Source of the DNA: LLD-282 sp964395835
Lineage (GTDB): Bacteria > Pseudomonadota > Gammaproteobacteria > Berkiellales > Berkiellaceae
Direction: 5' to 3'
Length of the DNA: 58,247 nt
NCBI GenBank assembly: GCA_964395835.1
Contig: CAYNBJ010000007.1
Coordinates: 1-58,247 of the forward strand
Position 1 is the first letter of the stretch. The number at the start of each line of letters is the position of its first letter. Below the pieces are notes generated by a model that did no database searches, was not told the DNA's origin, and was given only the letters and a program-made list of their open reading frames with translations. Both the position numbers and the translations under genes were made by a program. Positions 37,768 through 48,932 of the stretch are shown in pieces.

Positions 37768-40700
37768 TTAGAACATACCAGGCAGTGAAGAGTTCATTGC
37801 AGTATTATTTTTTGTAGATTGTGTTAAGTTTTCTGTTGGATTTATGTTGCACGCATATAATTCTGAGTCAGTGAAAAGAATAGGGATACGTTTCGGATTT
37901 GGATTTTGATCTGTTTTTTCTTCATTCATATAAGAATATCGACCTACTCCTTTTATTTTCTTTTCAAGAAATATGCTGGCTCTTTCGCTAATATGCATCG
38001 ATCCTATCAAAAAGCGGATCGGCTTTAGAATTAACTCAAAACAGATCGTGCAAATGATATATGTTAATCGTTCTATTAAGTTTGTTAGAGCAGGATATTT
38101 AAGCCCTGCATACGCCGCAGACAACGGTATTTGGTTTGTTTCTATTTCTGTACTGTATGCATAAAGTGACTTTATCAGATTTGATAAGAATGTACCGAGT
38201 ATGTCAATCAAATGATAACGATTAGCCCATCCAGCCATAATATGCATACTTATTGCGTTATAAGTGCCATAGATTATGGAGGCAATCAGACCATTTGGGT
38301 CTAATGCCAGGGCCTTTTTAGCCAGCATATATAGACATAAAAATCCAGATACTGCAATGAAAATTTTTATTCCTAATCCGCCTAAAAACCCAAACGCTAT
38401 ATAATTATCCATTAGAGCTGAGAGCGTTGTTATTATAAGCTGCATAGGCATGTAATTGGGTATCAAGGCAGATAGCCCCGCGAATAATACGCAACTTATG
38501 GCAGCAACAGTTATAAATTGAACTCGTGCATGCATTCTAGGATCGGCCATATCTGATTGGATAATCGTGCGCGGTATGCTTGCATGTGTGTATTCTATAC
38601 AGGAATTCCAATCTAGATTCCAAGATAAAGTTGCAGGAAGTGCAGCCATGAAAGCAGAAAAAGGAGCATATAGTAAATTTGACAGATAAGACTGCTGAAT
38701 GCCCTGCGATGCTGTTTCTAGTGATACACCTATTTCCGCCGCAATCTTCGGAGCAATCGATTGATGTGAAATATTTTGATATATCTTGAGATCAAGATTG
38801 TCGTTCGGTAGGGCTGTTTCGCTTAAAGCCGGGCGAGAGAGAGCGCCCATATTAAGACTGAAATGTATCATGTCTTTCTGAGTAGAATGTTGATTGAGAA
38901 ACCTTGGAAAATTTTTTCTGTTTTTTACAATCGAGAGCACATTATAACTATCATTAAAAAATTCTATTCGCTTTTTAAAATGCTGATTGTCGCGATCAAA
39001 CAGTTCCCATTGGATTTGCATAGATTTGGTCTCTGCATTATAAACGAATGGCGTGTCTGCGCCGAATATCTCTTCGTATGTGTTGTAATGTGTTTTGTAA
39101 AAATTAGAGAAGTCTGGAGCATCTTTTGTAGAATAAGATAAAGCAGCTGTGCAAAGAGCCAGACTTGACGAAAACTGATATGCCAAGTTAGCCTCCGTGT
39201 CAGCTGGGCTCGGATGAGTCTGAGCTATCTTCAGCTTGTAGTAACAGACAGGATTCCTGTGTTTGAGCGAATCTAAAAATGACAAGACATCAGGTAAGTG
39301 TTTGTTGATTATGATTTGTTCTTGCCACTCATGCTCCGTCTCGGTCAGGGGTAATTGGATTTTTGAACGAGTGAGGTTGTGATCGTGTTGATTAAAATGA
39401 TTGATTTTGAGTAATATTGCTTGCTTAATCGGTAAGCTTGCAGCGGTAAATTCTTCAACAAGGTATCGATTCATGATAGATAGAATCTCTCTGAGATCTG
39501 AGAGAGGCTTGGTTTCAAGTTCTACTAAGAGTGCGAATCGTTGATACTGTGCTTCTATGTGGCATGCACGATCATTTGGCAGGCTGTCCGATCCTTTTCT
39601 ATCTTGTAATATAGTTTGTATGGCGTTGCGAATTTGTGACAACAATATCGGTACATAAGCTTGCGCGGGGAGAGTGGTGGATTTTTCGGGATCTGGTTTT
39701 GTGTTAGCAGGATATGTATAAATCAATCCTTGGTGCTCTCCACGACCTGCACGACCAATAAGCTGGTCTAATGTTCGGCCTACACTCCCGCTGAAATCGC
39801 CAATAATCAGTCCCTTATAATTTTCGTGGATATGGACCCCACGTCCTGCTACTGCAACTGCAACAATAATTATAGAATTCTTTTTGGGCGCTTCTTTTAA
39901 AAAGCGATCAAATCCTTTAGAGCCAGAAGTATAGGGTGAGTTTTTTTCACCGGTTGCAAAACCTTGACAATTAAAGTAAGGAATGGGCTTGTCTAACAGT
40001 TCATATAGGTCAGTAGGGATTGTATGACCTGAGTTAAGCGCTTCCTGGATCATTTTAGAGAGTGTGTTTTGGATCGATGGAGATAGGATTTCTATAATGG
40101 AGCTGTTATCAGGGACAGCAATCAAGATAGGATTGTCCTTCTTGCAGCGAGTATTAAAAATAAACCGAGCTATTGCTGTAATGTAATCATTTAAGTGCGT
40201 ATTAATATTTGGAAGTTTGCCTTCAAATTGTTCTATTGCTCTATTCGCTTGATTCCAAGAAGGAATATGTGCGAAAAGTGCTTGTCCTTTTAAAAATACT
40301 TGCAAATCGTTTTGCTCAGTATTTGTTCCGATTGTTCCAGAACAGCCTAAAAGAAAATTTAACTTACAAGAAGATAAAAACGATAGTACAGAGTGCTGTT
40401 TTGTGACAATCGTTGGGTATTTAAATTGATATTCTTGATTTGGATTTAATCTTTTTTCACCGGATTCATTGAAATTTCTGAAATACAGGTTTAGCAGTTC
40501 ACCACAATGCGCTAAAGAGGAGCCGATTTGAAGAGTCCCGTTTGAGATGGGAACATGAACCAGAGTACTGTTCTGATTTTTCATAATCGCATAGATTGAT
40601 CCCACTCCAGGATAGCGTGTTTGATTTGTTTTTTCTTTATAGTTGCTGTAAGCCTTCACAGTATTGGGATGGAATAATGCTTGTCTTAAATAGAATAATG

Positions 40701-43700
40701 AAATCGCAAGATAGGACTGTGTCTCAGTGTTTGAAAAAACAAATTTGAACTCTTCGAGCAAGGCGGCAAACTCAGGACATTCGTTATGCTCTTTTTTAAT
40801 AAAAGTTTTGAAATCTTTTTTCGCGTTCATGATGTTAAAATCATAATTAGCTGATTTTGTAAGATTGAGAATCTTATGTGGCTCTAAAAAGAGTTCAATG
40901 ATATAAGACATGATTTTTTCATAATTTAGACGTGAGATATTCGTCTGATTAATCATTGGGTGAGGACTGGGAACGCGGTAGCTGTTTGAGACCATGTCAA
41001 AAATAATTTTGTCACATTCATCAAAGATTAAAGAGTTTGGAGTTGGTAAATTGTGTATCATCGACCACAAAATCCCACTTTCAGCAGAACAGACAACAAT
41101 TATCTCCTTGCTTGCAGGTTCGATTTGCATTGTTTGATTATAAACAAAAACAGCTGGAATACTGAGTGCGTTGAATAAGGGTGCCCAATCGCATTCTGCT
41201 TGGTAAGTCAAATTGTCAGCTGTAGTGATAAAATATGTGTATTCACCTAGCGCCCAACGAGTCAGGAGCGTGATTGCACTAATCAACGTTTTGCCCTCAC
41301 CGACCGCGACATTCGCAAAAGTTTTTTGCCCACAACAAGCTGCAATAAGAGTCAGGATTTGGTTTGGTCTAGGAATTTTTTTGTCAATAGAAGCTGTAGC
41401 GAGAATTGATGCGTGAATAATGACAGGTAGTAATTTTATGACACATTCGTCATGTATTGGGAGCGTATTGTCATTCAGTGAGGCGATATTTTGGAAATGA
41501 TTGCGACAAACATCGAGAAATTGCCCAATTTCTTTTGGATTGAGTAATTTTTTTTGATGGAACTCTTTGAATTTCGGCTCATATTTGAAAAGAGATAAAT
41601 CCAAGCTCTCGGAAGACTTTTGCATTCTGTCCATCAAGTTAGTATAGATGCTTGTGATCTTGGATTGTATTTCATCCATATGTTTGTTTTGGATTTTTTG
41701 AGCACTATCGTGAGGTTGTTGATACAGATACATGCCATTCAAAATGTCTTGTTCTTGTCTACTTGATTTGATAACTTGCTGATGTTTTCTGAAGTGCTCT
41801 TGAATCTTATTTTCTTCTTGTTCATTCAGCTGTTCTGTCTGTTCGATGTATGTGGCTAGATTTTCGAATAATTCTGCATTGTGAAGTGTCAGAGGATATT
41901 TTTTGGCAGCATCAATAATGGAACTTGCGTTTTCAATAAATGACTTTGACCATTCGTTATTCATCGTTTGCAAAACATACTGACTGATAATGCTCGCGAG
42001 GATACTGTTATCAATTTGAATCTTACGATCATGAATCTCATAGCAGGTGGATATTAACTTTTGCAAATTCATATTGCTATTAGCACAGTCGGTGTTATGC
42101 TTGTCAATCAATTTGATTGCGTGTTGATAGATAAGATAGGTGCCGCTATTTTGGACCTGTAGGGCTAATTGTTGGATAAACCACGCAAATGGTGCAATCT
42201 GACTATCGCGCATTGGCATATATTTTTTTATTGATAAAAAGAGTTCTTTGTGCGTTTGATTTTGATACAGAGCCCTTATAACTTGCGCGAATAAAACAAA
42301 TTGCGTTTTTTCCAATGTCAGTATAGGTGCAAACCAACAGCAGACATCCAGATGATCAGGATTATTTCTATCTAAATTTACAGTCTCATCTATGCAAGTA
42401 AGCACGATATAAAGCAAATCAGCATTTATGTCTCCGTAGTTCTTTTTAAGAAAATCTTGTTTAAATTCCCTATAAGCTGATTGGATTTGTTCGGCTTTTT
42501 TCTGATCGTTTGAGTTCTCGGCATCATTTTGGAAATAGCCTGCTTCACAAAGGTATTGCCATATGGTAATGATTTCCAATTTGGAAAATTGATGTATTTG
42601 TTTCTTAATATTTGATGAGATCGCCTGATGGTACTGAGAAGCAAATCTGGTTATGTTTATTTCTTCTAAAAGACCATTGAGGTACGTATAGTCTGATTGG
42701 ATTTTTAATCGCTCTGCATATTCTATTGGGGAAATGCGATATAGATATAATGGGTATCTTTGAGAGACAGCTGACGATAGCTCGTATGTCGTTGGATAGG
42801 GACTAATTGGTTTGAATTGTCCTAGTTGAGATAAATCTTGACAATGCGCATAACGAATCATTTGTATCAGGAGCGACGACAGTAGCCATGGCTGCAAGAG
42901 AGCTGCAGACCATCTTTGCGTCGATTCTATAATGTGATTTTTTTTAATATGTTCGAAAAGTTTTTGGCATATATTCTCGATAATTGTATCATTGCCCCAT
43001 GGATTTTCAATAAAAAGCTGCGCTACATTTTGGTTGTCATCGCTGCTAGTTGCTCCGAGTGATCGTATAAATTTATTAATTAAAGTGTGATTTGCGAGTG
43101 TTGACAGGCATCTTAAAAATTGGTCTAGTTGTCTTTCCAAATTCATCTCTTCTGCAGAGTTTGCCAAAACCACAGAGACTAATAATAGTTTGACGCGTTG
43201 ATCTGCTAAGAGCTTCCAGTTCTTGATTTGATCACTTAAGAACTTTTGAATTGTTGTATTTTGATAATTTTCAGATATACATTTTTTAATTGTTCGCAGT
43301 AATTTTGTGCCAAAAGTAGTCTCTGGGTCTAAATTTTCGAGAGCATCATAAACACAGGTCAGATGTGTTGCGTGGCTGCGATAATTAAATGCTGCATAGG
43401 AAACGAAATTATCATGCAATTCAATCTCTTTTACATCCTCTTCAAAGAGATGTTTAGTAAAAAACACCTCTAAATGGTAAGACTTAGGTTCTTGTGCTGA
43501 CAAAGGCGATGAATAAAAGGATCCACTTATCTTTGTTTTGCCTGAAAAGAATTCAACATAGGGGGAGCATTGTTGAGAGATGAGTCTGCTAAGACTACGT
43601 GCGAAATTCGCGAGTGAAAAATCTGATAACTGAAAATTATTTTCATAAAAAGAGATATAGGGGTGATTTGGCGTGTAGGTAAAATGGTCAAGCAGAAAAA

Positions 43701-46700
43701 CGGCGCGAATTGTAGACTCGGTCCAGCCAGGCCCCTCTTTTTGTAAGTAAGGCGCATTTCCAAGAGATGAGGAGACTGTATTGGGTATACCATTTTTATT
43801 AAATCCTAAGTTGGGAGCTTTTTGATACCATTCCTTATATTGATAGCGAGAGCACATGTCGTTTTGATTTTTGAAGTAAAGAATGGGCGGCATATAGTTG
43901 TCCAATCCCATAAGAGAATTCACGCGAGGTGATGATGAGACCATTTCTTTTTTTTGATTTTTTTCGAGTTCTTGCTGAGTCTGCCTTTGTACTTGTTGGG
44001 TTGTCTCCGTGTTTGTATTGACGCAAATACCATTTTCCCAAACCTGTGCCAACTCTAGAGTATGATGTTCTTTGAGTGCTATTTGATTGTTCGCTTGCTC
44101 TACCCATTGTGGATATATCTGATTTCTGCGAGGCGATGAAGCATGATTGACGACTCTCAAAAGCTCACTGTCTCTTCTTTGCAGTTCAAGTTGATTGCTG
44201 CTTTCTTTGAGTGTTTTGGCTGTTTTAATTGCAAGAGAAAGACCGTGTGCAGTCACATAGCGGCGTATTTGCTTTTCTACCTGAGGGTGCACAACCACTG
44301 TGTGCACGCCCATGACTGGTAGGAATGAGAAAAATTCATGAAAATTGTGCTGATTGATGGATATATAATTAGATTGTTCATTCTCTTCGAGCCCAGGAAT
44401 GGAGTGAAAATAGGATATATCGATCTGTCTCAAATCATCTTGAACATCTCGTTTCGTAGAGGAATGTCTTTCCAACAACTTGCTAGTCACTTGTTGTGCT
44501 ATTGATGGCAAAAATGAGGTGGGATAAGCTATGATGCCCTTCAGAAATTCAGGCATGCCCCTGAGTGCTCCACCGAGATCTTGACCAAGGATTTTGCCGA
44601 AATGCGCGTTTTGTTCAATATGCGAAAGAGTTGTTGTGCTTATAGCTGTAAATTGATATTGATTAAATACACCCGGACTAAAGGACAATTGTTGGGATAC
44701 AGATGTATGATCAATGCTGCTTGACAACAGCATATGTTGACTTGCACAGTTGAAGGATTGATTTTGATTGGCGATATATTGTTTTTGTGCGTTCAGAATG
44801 TCAAGACATGCATCTAAATCGAGTACTTCAAATCTCTGCATGTCTTTTGAAAAACCATGGTCTTCTGTACAAATGCGATCATGTCGAATGTATATGTTAT
44901 CTACTGTTTCGCTTGAATCTGCTGTGGTTTGATTTGTATTCTCGATATGAATAAAAAAAGGAAAAATACTCATCTGAACCGTGCCCTCTATGGAGTGTGT
45001 CATTTGAAGACTCTTGTTTTCCAGATCCTCTTGAGAGCAAGTGAGTACGTCATTTTTGTCCCATTCTTGAGTGGTGAAGTGGCTGTCAACCTGCAGTGCG
45101 AAGAAGGTCTTGATATTGGCATCGAGAGCTTCGGGATCTGCGGTGTTCTGTTCAATAGATTGATATAGGGGTTTTAAGAGGTTTGAGATGATCTGTGATT
45201 CAAGTTGTTGATTCTGGATTTTTTTACTTTCCTCTCTTGTCCGGAGCCACGAATCCCTTGCAAGAGCACTATTTATTCTCTGAACTCGATGATCGTATTG
45301 TGATTTTTGATAGCGCTCGTATTCATCTTCATAAGTTTTTTGTACGTTTGTGTCTTTCTCTTCTTTAGTGAGTTTTGGGTCCTGCTCGATCTGAGCTATC
45401 GTTGCGCGTGTAGAGCTATATGGCGCTTCGTTTAAGTGAGCGACGTTTTCTTTCCATTCTTCAAATGATTCTGTAGTATAGTCCTGATTGAGCAATTTTG
45501 ACAATTTGCAGTCTGTGGTAAATGTTTTTTGGAGTGGGAGTGGAAAAGGTATAGTTTTGAATTTTGGGGAGAATAGAAGGGATAATTTTGCGTTTTCCCG
45601 CAAATAATCAGCAATTTTGTTCAGGAATTCACTTGATTTATTCTTGGTCTTAATGGTGATAATAGGTTTTTGTGTGTTTTTGAGAAAGGTTTCGAAAGAT
45701 TTGCTCTGATTGGCTAAATTTTGTTCTAAGATCGCACAGGATTGACTAGCATAAGGCACGAATATTGTGTAGAGATCCTGAGGAACCATCACATTAGTAA
45801 GATGTTCTGAGAGCCAATTAAAGGCCTCTTGGAGAATCCAAATTGACTCGAGTTCGGTGTTGGTGGGTTGAATGCCAGAGAAGCTCAGTGTATAAATATT
45901 TTTTTTATCTAAAGCCCCAGATGTAATCATGGTCTTATTGATATGTTCTGAAGGCATACTTTCAGCTATATCGTTTAAGAGTTTTAGGTCATCCTCACTA
46001 CTAAAATGCGGAAAAATCATTCTTTGAGGGTGGGTATCGATTAAATTTTTTGTGAATTGAGACAAAGCGTCTTGATGTTTTTTAGCTGTCGCTGGGTCAA
46101 TGATGATAAGGATTTCTTCTGGGCAGCTGTATTCCAAATAATAAATTGCTTTTAATAAACCGAAGTTAAATACATACGCCGCTTCCTCTTGAGACAAATG
46201 GCTTGTCTCATGATCGTCCTCAGCATAATAACCCCAAGAAAAACGAAGGCTTTTTTTAGAAGTGATTTGATTTGTCGTTCTATGACTTCCTAGGATAATA
46301 TATACAAAAAGCTCAGTGAGTAACGGAGGGTTTTCTAAAGACAGCATATGTTCAAATTGTTTAGATTGATTCAGTGTCTCTAAACTGGGGGCGTAATTAT
46401 TTAACAATTCTATGCACGAGATATAGGCTGAGGTGACATCATCTTGCATATTAAAAGAAGGGATTGTTTTTGAATCTATAATTCCTTTGTTTTCTAAAAA
46501 ACTGAGCTCTTCTTCTGAGAGTGTAACCACTGTTGCAATAAAATTTTTGGGTAAAAATTTATTTTTTAGAAAGTATTCTTCGGCTGTTGTGAAATCATCA
46601 TTGAATTTTTTTAGTAATTCCAAGCGTTCTTTCGTGTTTTGAGTGTCACGAATTGCTTTAGCGCGCTTTATAAAAAGCTGATCGAGCATCACAAGATATT

Positions 46701-46881
46701 GTAAAAATTGCTGCACAGGCATTTGATTGGCTTCTAACTTTAGGATCTCATCCTTTTCTTTCGTCGCATTCTCAAGGAGATCAAGAAAATATTTTATCAA
46801 AAAATTAGGCTCTTTGTTCTGCTTATTGATTTGCTTTAAACTGGAGTATGCATTGATGGGGTGCTTGAAAGATTGATCCAT
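37768..46881 (-). CDS. Giant protein with embedded SecA-type helicase core (3037 aa)
   Basis: The middle carries the SecA ATPase motifs in order: Walker A VGEGKTLISA near residue 1859 (SecA TGEGKT), TADNLTYQAECDWAPLF nearby (like SecA VNDYLARRDAEWM), Walker B LIFDECDKIIFD near 1950, GCSGTIGTN (like GMTGTA), AGRGVHIHENYKG (like GRGTDI) and QLIGRAGRGEHQG near 2370 (SecA QLRGRxGRQGDPG). No clear preprotein-binding or zinc-binding C-terminus is seen, so it is not housekeeping SecA. The first 1800 residues are helical and unrecognised. Residues about 2785-2860 hold two or three hydrophobic segments. The start ATG 46881 is clear. It is probably a membrane-attached ATPase of unknown role. It diverges from lepA. 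Confidence 0.85.
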   Translation of the reverse strand: MDQSFKHPINAYSSLKQINKQNKEPNFLIKYFLDLLENATKEKDEILKLEANQMPVQQFLQYLVMLDQLFIKRAKAIRDTQNTKERLELLKKFNDDFTTAEEYFLKNKFLPKNFIATVVTLSEEELSFLENKGIIDSKTIPSFNMQDDVTSAYISCIELLNNYAPSLETLNQSKQFEHMLSLENPPLLTELFVYIILGSHRTTNQITSKKSLRFSWGYYAEDDHETSHLSQEEAAYVFNFGLLKAIYYLEYSCPEEILIIIDPATAKKHQDALSQFTKNLIDTHPQRMIFPHFSSEDDLKLLNDIAESMPSEHINKTMITSGALDKKNIYTLSFSGIQPTNTELESIWILQEAFNWLSEHLTNVMVPQDLYTIFVPYASQSCAILEQNLANQSKSFETFLKNTQKPIITIKTKNKSSEFLNKIADYLRENAKLSLLFSPKFKTIPFPLPLQKTFTTDCKLSKLLNQDYTTESFEEWKENVAHLNEAPYSSTRATIAQIEQDPKLTKEEKDTNVQKTYEDEYERYQKSQYDHRVQRINSALARDSWLRTREESKKIQNQQLESQIISNLLKPLYQSIEQNTADPEALDANIKTFFALQVDSHFTTQEWDKNDVLTCSQEDLENKSLQMTHSIEGTVQMSIFPFFIHIENTNQTTADSSETVDNIYIRHDRICTEDHGFSKDMQRFEVLDLDACLDILNAQKQYIANQNQSFNCASQHMLLSSSIDHTSVSQQLSFSPGVFNQYQFTAISTTTLSHIEQNAHFGKILGQDLGGALRGMPEFLKGIIAYPTSFLPSIAQQVTSKLLERHSSTKRDVQDDLRQIDISYFHSIPGLEENEQSNYISINQHNFHEFFSFLPVMGVHTVVVHPQVEKQIRRYVTAHGLSLAIKTAKTLKESSNQLELQRRDSELLRVVNHASSPRRNQIYPQWVEQANNQIALKEHHTLELAQVWENGICVNTNTETTQQVQRQTQQELEKNQKKEMVSSSPRVNSLMGLDNYMPPILYFKNQNDMCSRYQYKEWYQKAPNLGFNKNGIPNTVSSSLGNAPYLQKEGPGWTESTIRAVFLLDHFTYTPNHPYISFYENNFQLSDFSLANFARSLSRLISQQCSPYVEFFSGKTKISGSFYSSPLSAQEPKSYHLEVFFTKHLFEEDVKEIELHDNFVSYAAFNYRSHATHLTCVYDALENLDPETTFGTKLLRTIKKCISENYQNTTIQKFLSDQIKNWKLLADQRVKLLLVSVVLANSAEEMNLERQLDQFLRCLSTLANHTLINKFIRSLGATSSDDNQNVAQLFIENPWGNDTIIENICQKLFEHIKKNHIIESTQRWSAALLQPWLLSSLLIQMIRYAHCQDLSQLGQFKPISPYPTTYELSSAVSQRYPLYLYRISPIEYAERLKIQSDYTYLNGLLEEINITRFASQYHQAISSNIKKQIHQFSKLEIITIWQYLCEAGYFQNDAENSNDQKKAEQIQSAYREFKQDFLKKNYGDINADLLYIVLTCIDETVNLDRNNPDHLDVCCWFAPILTLEKTQFVLFAQVIRALYQNQTHKELFLSIKKYMPMRDSQIAPFAWFIQQLALQVQNSGTYLIYQHAIKLIDKHNTDCANSNMNLQKLISTCYEIHDRKIQIDNSILASIISQYVLQTMNNEWSKSFIENASSIIDAAKKYPLTLHNAELFENLATYIEQTEQLNEQEENKIQEHFRKHQQVIKSSRQEQDILNGMYLYQQPHDSAQKIQNKHMDEIQSKITSIYTNLMDRMQKSSESLDLSLFKYEPKFKEFHQKKLLNPKEIGQFLDVCRNHFQNIASLNDNTLPIHDECVIKLLPVIIHASILATASIDKKIPRPNQILTLIAACCGQKTFANVAVGEGKTLISAITLLTRWALGEYTYFITTADNLTYQAECDWAPLFNALSIPAVFVYNQTMQIEPASKEIIVVCSAESGILWSMIHNLPTPNSLIFDECDKIIFDMVSNSYRVPSPHPMINQTNISRLNYEKIMSYIIELFLEPHKILNLTKSANYDFNIMNAKKDFKTFIKKEHNECPEFAALLEEFKFVFSNTETQSYLAISLFYLRQALFHPNTVKAYSNYKEKTNQTRYPGVGSIYAIMKNQNSTLVHVPISNGTLQIGSSLAHCGELLNLYFRNFNESGEKRLNPNQEYQFKYPTIVTKQHSVLSFLSSCKLNFLLGCSGTIGTNTEQNDLQVFLKGQALFAHIPSWNQANRAIEQFEGKLPNINTHLNDYITAIARFIFNTRCKKDNPILIAVPDNSSIIEILSPSIQNTLSKMIQEALNSGHTIPTDLYELLDKPIPYFNCQGFATGEKNSPYTSGSKGFDRFLKEAPKKNSIIIVAVAVAGRGVHIHENYKGLIIGDFSGSVGRTLDQLIGRAGRGEHQGLIYTYPANTKPDPEKSTTLPAQAYVPILLSQIRNAIQTILQDRKGSDSLPNDRACHIEAQYQRFALLVELETKPLSDLREILSIMNRYLVEEFTAASLPIKQAILLKINHFNQHDHNLTRSKIQLPLTETEHEWQEQIIINKHLPDVLSFLDSLKHRNPVCYYKLKIAQTHPSPADTEANLAYQFSSSLALCTAALSYSTKDAPDFSNFYKTHYNTYEEIFGADTPFVYNAETKSMQIQWELFDRDNQHFKKRIEFFNDSYNVLSIVKNRKNFPRFLNQHSTQKDMIHFSLNMGALSRPALSETALPNDNLDLKIYQNISHQSIAPKIAAEIGVSLETASQGIQQSYLSNLLYAPFSAFMAALPATLSWNLDWNSCIEYTHASIPRTIIQSDMADPRMHARVQFITVAAISCVLFAGLSALIPNYMPMQLIITTLSALMDNYIAFGFLGGLGIKIFIAVSGFLCLYMLAKKALALDPNGLIASIIYGTYNAISMHIMAGWANRYHLIDILGTFLSNLIKSLYAYSTEIETNQIPLSAAYAGLKYPALTNLIERLTYIICTICFELILKPIRFLIGSMHISERASIFLEKKIKGVGRYSYMNEEKTDQNPNPKRIPILFTDSELYACNINPTENLTQSTKNNTAMNSSLPGMF

Positions 46882-47057
46882 ATTGGTACAGCCTCGATTT
46901 TGACTTAAATTGTTGCGGTTACGCTCTGTGATGAAAAGCAGTTTTTTAAAACTATATGACAGATATTCGCACTTTTCTTGAAAAATGTCAATTAAAAATA
47001 ATATCTTGCACCATTTTCTCGGTGTTTTTTCTATTTCTGTTAGGCGCTTTGTTTTTA

Positions 47058-47066
47058 TGATACAAT
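47058..47066 (+). promoter_or_regulatory. Possible extended -10 promoter before lepA
   Basis: TGATACAAT fits an extended -10 (TGn then TACAAT), 47 bases before lepA. No good -35 is visible, which is usual with extended -10 promoters. The intergenic region 46882-47113 must also hold the promoter of the giant minus-strand gene. Confidence 0.4.
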
Positions 47067-47113
47067 TGAAAAAGTTTATATTTCACCACTCATTACAATA
47101 GGATTGAGCTTCT

Positions 47114-48922
47114 ATGAGTTTTTCTTTATCGCACATACGAAATTTTTCTATTATTGCTCATATCGATCATGGAAAATCGACACTTTCAGACCGTCTTATT
47201 CAAAAATGCCAGGGTCTAGATGATCGAGAAATGAAAGATCAGGTTCTCGACAGTATGGATTTAGAGCGTGAGCGTGGAATTACGATTAAAGCGCAATCTG
47301 TTTCTTTAGAATATATTGCGATGGATGGGCAAAAATATCTGTTAAATTTTATTGACACCCCAGGGCATGTTGATTTCACTTATGAGGTGTCTCGTTCATT
47401 AAGGGCGTGTGAAGGAGCACTTTTAGTAGTCGATGCAGCTCAAGGCGTCGAAGCACAAACAATGGCTAATTGCTATACCGCTATTAATCTGAATTTGGTT
47501 GTCAATCCTGTTCTTAATAAAATTGATTTGCCTCAAGCAGAACCAGAACGAGTGATTGAGGAAATTGAAGATTTAATAGGTATCGAAGCGATTGACGCTT
47601 GTCGAGTATCAGCAAAAACAGGGTTGGGGATTGATGAGCTTTTAGAGGATATCATTAAAAAAGTTCCTTGCCCAAAAGGTGATCCTGTTGCACCTTTAAA
47701 AGCCTTAATTATTGATTCTTGGTTTGATAATTATCTTGGTGTTGTTTCCTTAGTTCGAGTTTTTGATGGCGTTTTAAGAGCAGGAGAGGCTATTAAAATT
47801 TTTTCTAGCTCTTCGATCTACAAAGTAGATGAATGCGGAATTTTTACGCCTAAAAAGCAAAAAACAGATTTCTTGTCGGCTGGCCAGGTCGGCTATGTAG
47901 TTGCAGGAATTAAAAATATTCATGGCGCACCTGTCGGTGATACAATTACAGGTTCCAAGATTTCTTGTACAACGCCTGTCGAAGGGTTTATGAGAGTGCA
48001 ACCTAAAGTCTTTGCTGGTTTGTTTCCTGTTTCTTCAGATGATTTTGAGGATTTTCGAGAAGCACTTTTGAAATTACAATTGAATGACTCTTCATTGCAG
48101 TTTGAACCAGAATCTTCACAGGCGCTTGGCTTTGGATTTCGATGTGGTTTTTTAGGCTTGCTTCATATGGAAATTATTCAAGAACGTCTTGAAAGAGAAT
48201 TTGATATGAATCTGATCACCACAGCACCGACAGTTGTTTATCAGGTGACAACTACAAAAGGTGAGGTGTTGATGGTCCAAAATCCTTGTGATTTACCTCC
48301 TACCAATATGATTGAACTGATAGAAGAACCGCTTGTAAAAGCGACAATTCTTTGCCCGGAGCAATACATAGGAGATGTGATGTCTTTATGTAATCAAAAA
48401 CGTGCTATTCAAATCAACATGTCGTACAAAGGCTCGCAAGCCACTTTAGAATACCGTATTCCCTTAGCTGAAGTCGTCATGGATTTTTTTGATAGATTAA
48501 AATCAGTTTCTAGAGGATACGCATCTTTTGATTATGATTTTGATGGTTTTCAAGCTGCTCCTTTAGTGAAGCTCGATATTTTAATTAACGGTGATATTGT
48601 CGATGCTCTTGCTTTAATTGTTCACAAAGAACATGCTCAACGAAAAGGACGTGCCATGACTGAAAAAATGCAAGAACTGATTCCGCGTCAAATGTATGAT
48701 GTCGCTATTCAGGCAGCTATTGGTGGTCAAATTGTTGCGCGATCTACAGTAAAAGCTTTTCGTAAAAATGTGACAGCCAAGTGTTATGGAGGAGATATTT
48801 CGCGTAAAAGAAAATTATTAGAAAAACAAAAAGAGGGTAAAAAACGTATGAAGCAAGTTGGACATGTAGAAGTTCCTCAAGAGGCATTTCTGGCAGTTCT
48901 GAAAATTGATCAGACAAATTAG
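47114..48922 (+). CDS. lepA: Elongation factor 4 (LepA), ribosomal back-translocase GTPase
   Basis: Translational GTPase that acts on stalled ribosomes and in ribosome maturation. GTPase motifs are AHIDHGKST near residue 17, DTPGHVDF near 80 and NKIDLP near 135. The elongation-factor domains II, III and V follow, and the LepA-specific C-terminal domain is RKRKLLEKQKEGKKRMKQVG near 570. The length of 602 residues is the family norm. First gene of the operon lepA-lepB-rnc-era-recO-acpS. Confidence 0.97.
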   Translation: MSFSLSHIRNFSIIAHIDHGKSTLSDRLIQKCQGLDDREMKDQVLDSMDLERERGITIKAQSVSLEYIAMDGQKYLLNFIDTPGHVDFTYEVSRSLRACEGALLVVDAAQGVEAQTMANCYTAINLNLVVNPVLNKIDLPQAEPERVIEEIEDLIGIEAIDACRVSAKTGLGIDELLEDIIKKVPCPKGDPVAPLKALIIDSWFDNYLGVVSLVRVFDGVLRAGEAIKIFSSSSIYKVDECGIFTPKKQKTDFLSAGQVGYVVAGIKNIHGAPVGDTITGSKISCTTPVEGFMRVQPKVFAGLFPVSSDDFEDFREALLKLQLNDSSLQFEPESSQALGFGFRCGFLGLLHMEIIQERLEREFDMNLITTAPTVVYQVTTTKGEVLMVQNPCDLPPTNMIELIEEPLVKATILCPEQYIGDVMSLCNQKRAIQINMSYKGSQATLEYRIPLAEVVMDFFDRLKSVSRGYASFDYDFDGFQAAPLVKLDILINGDIVDALALIVHKEHAQRKGRAMTEKMQELIPRQMYDVAIQAAIGGQIVARSTVKAFRKNVTAKCYGGDISRKRKLLEKQKEGKKRMKQVGHVEVPQEAFLAVLKIDQTN

Positions 48923-48932
48923 GAGCTTGTTT

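Noticed and set aside
37768..46881. Interpretation as the housekeeping SecA
   Set aside because: Five-fold too long for the motor subunit (about 900 residues), no recognisable preprotein-binding domain, and C-terminal membrane segments.
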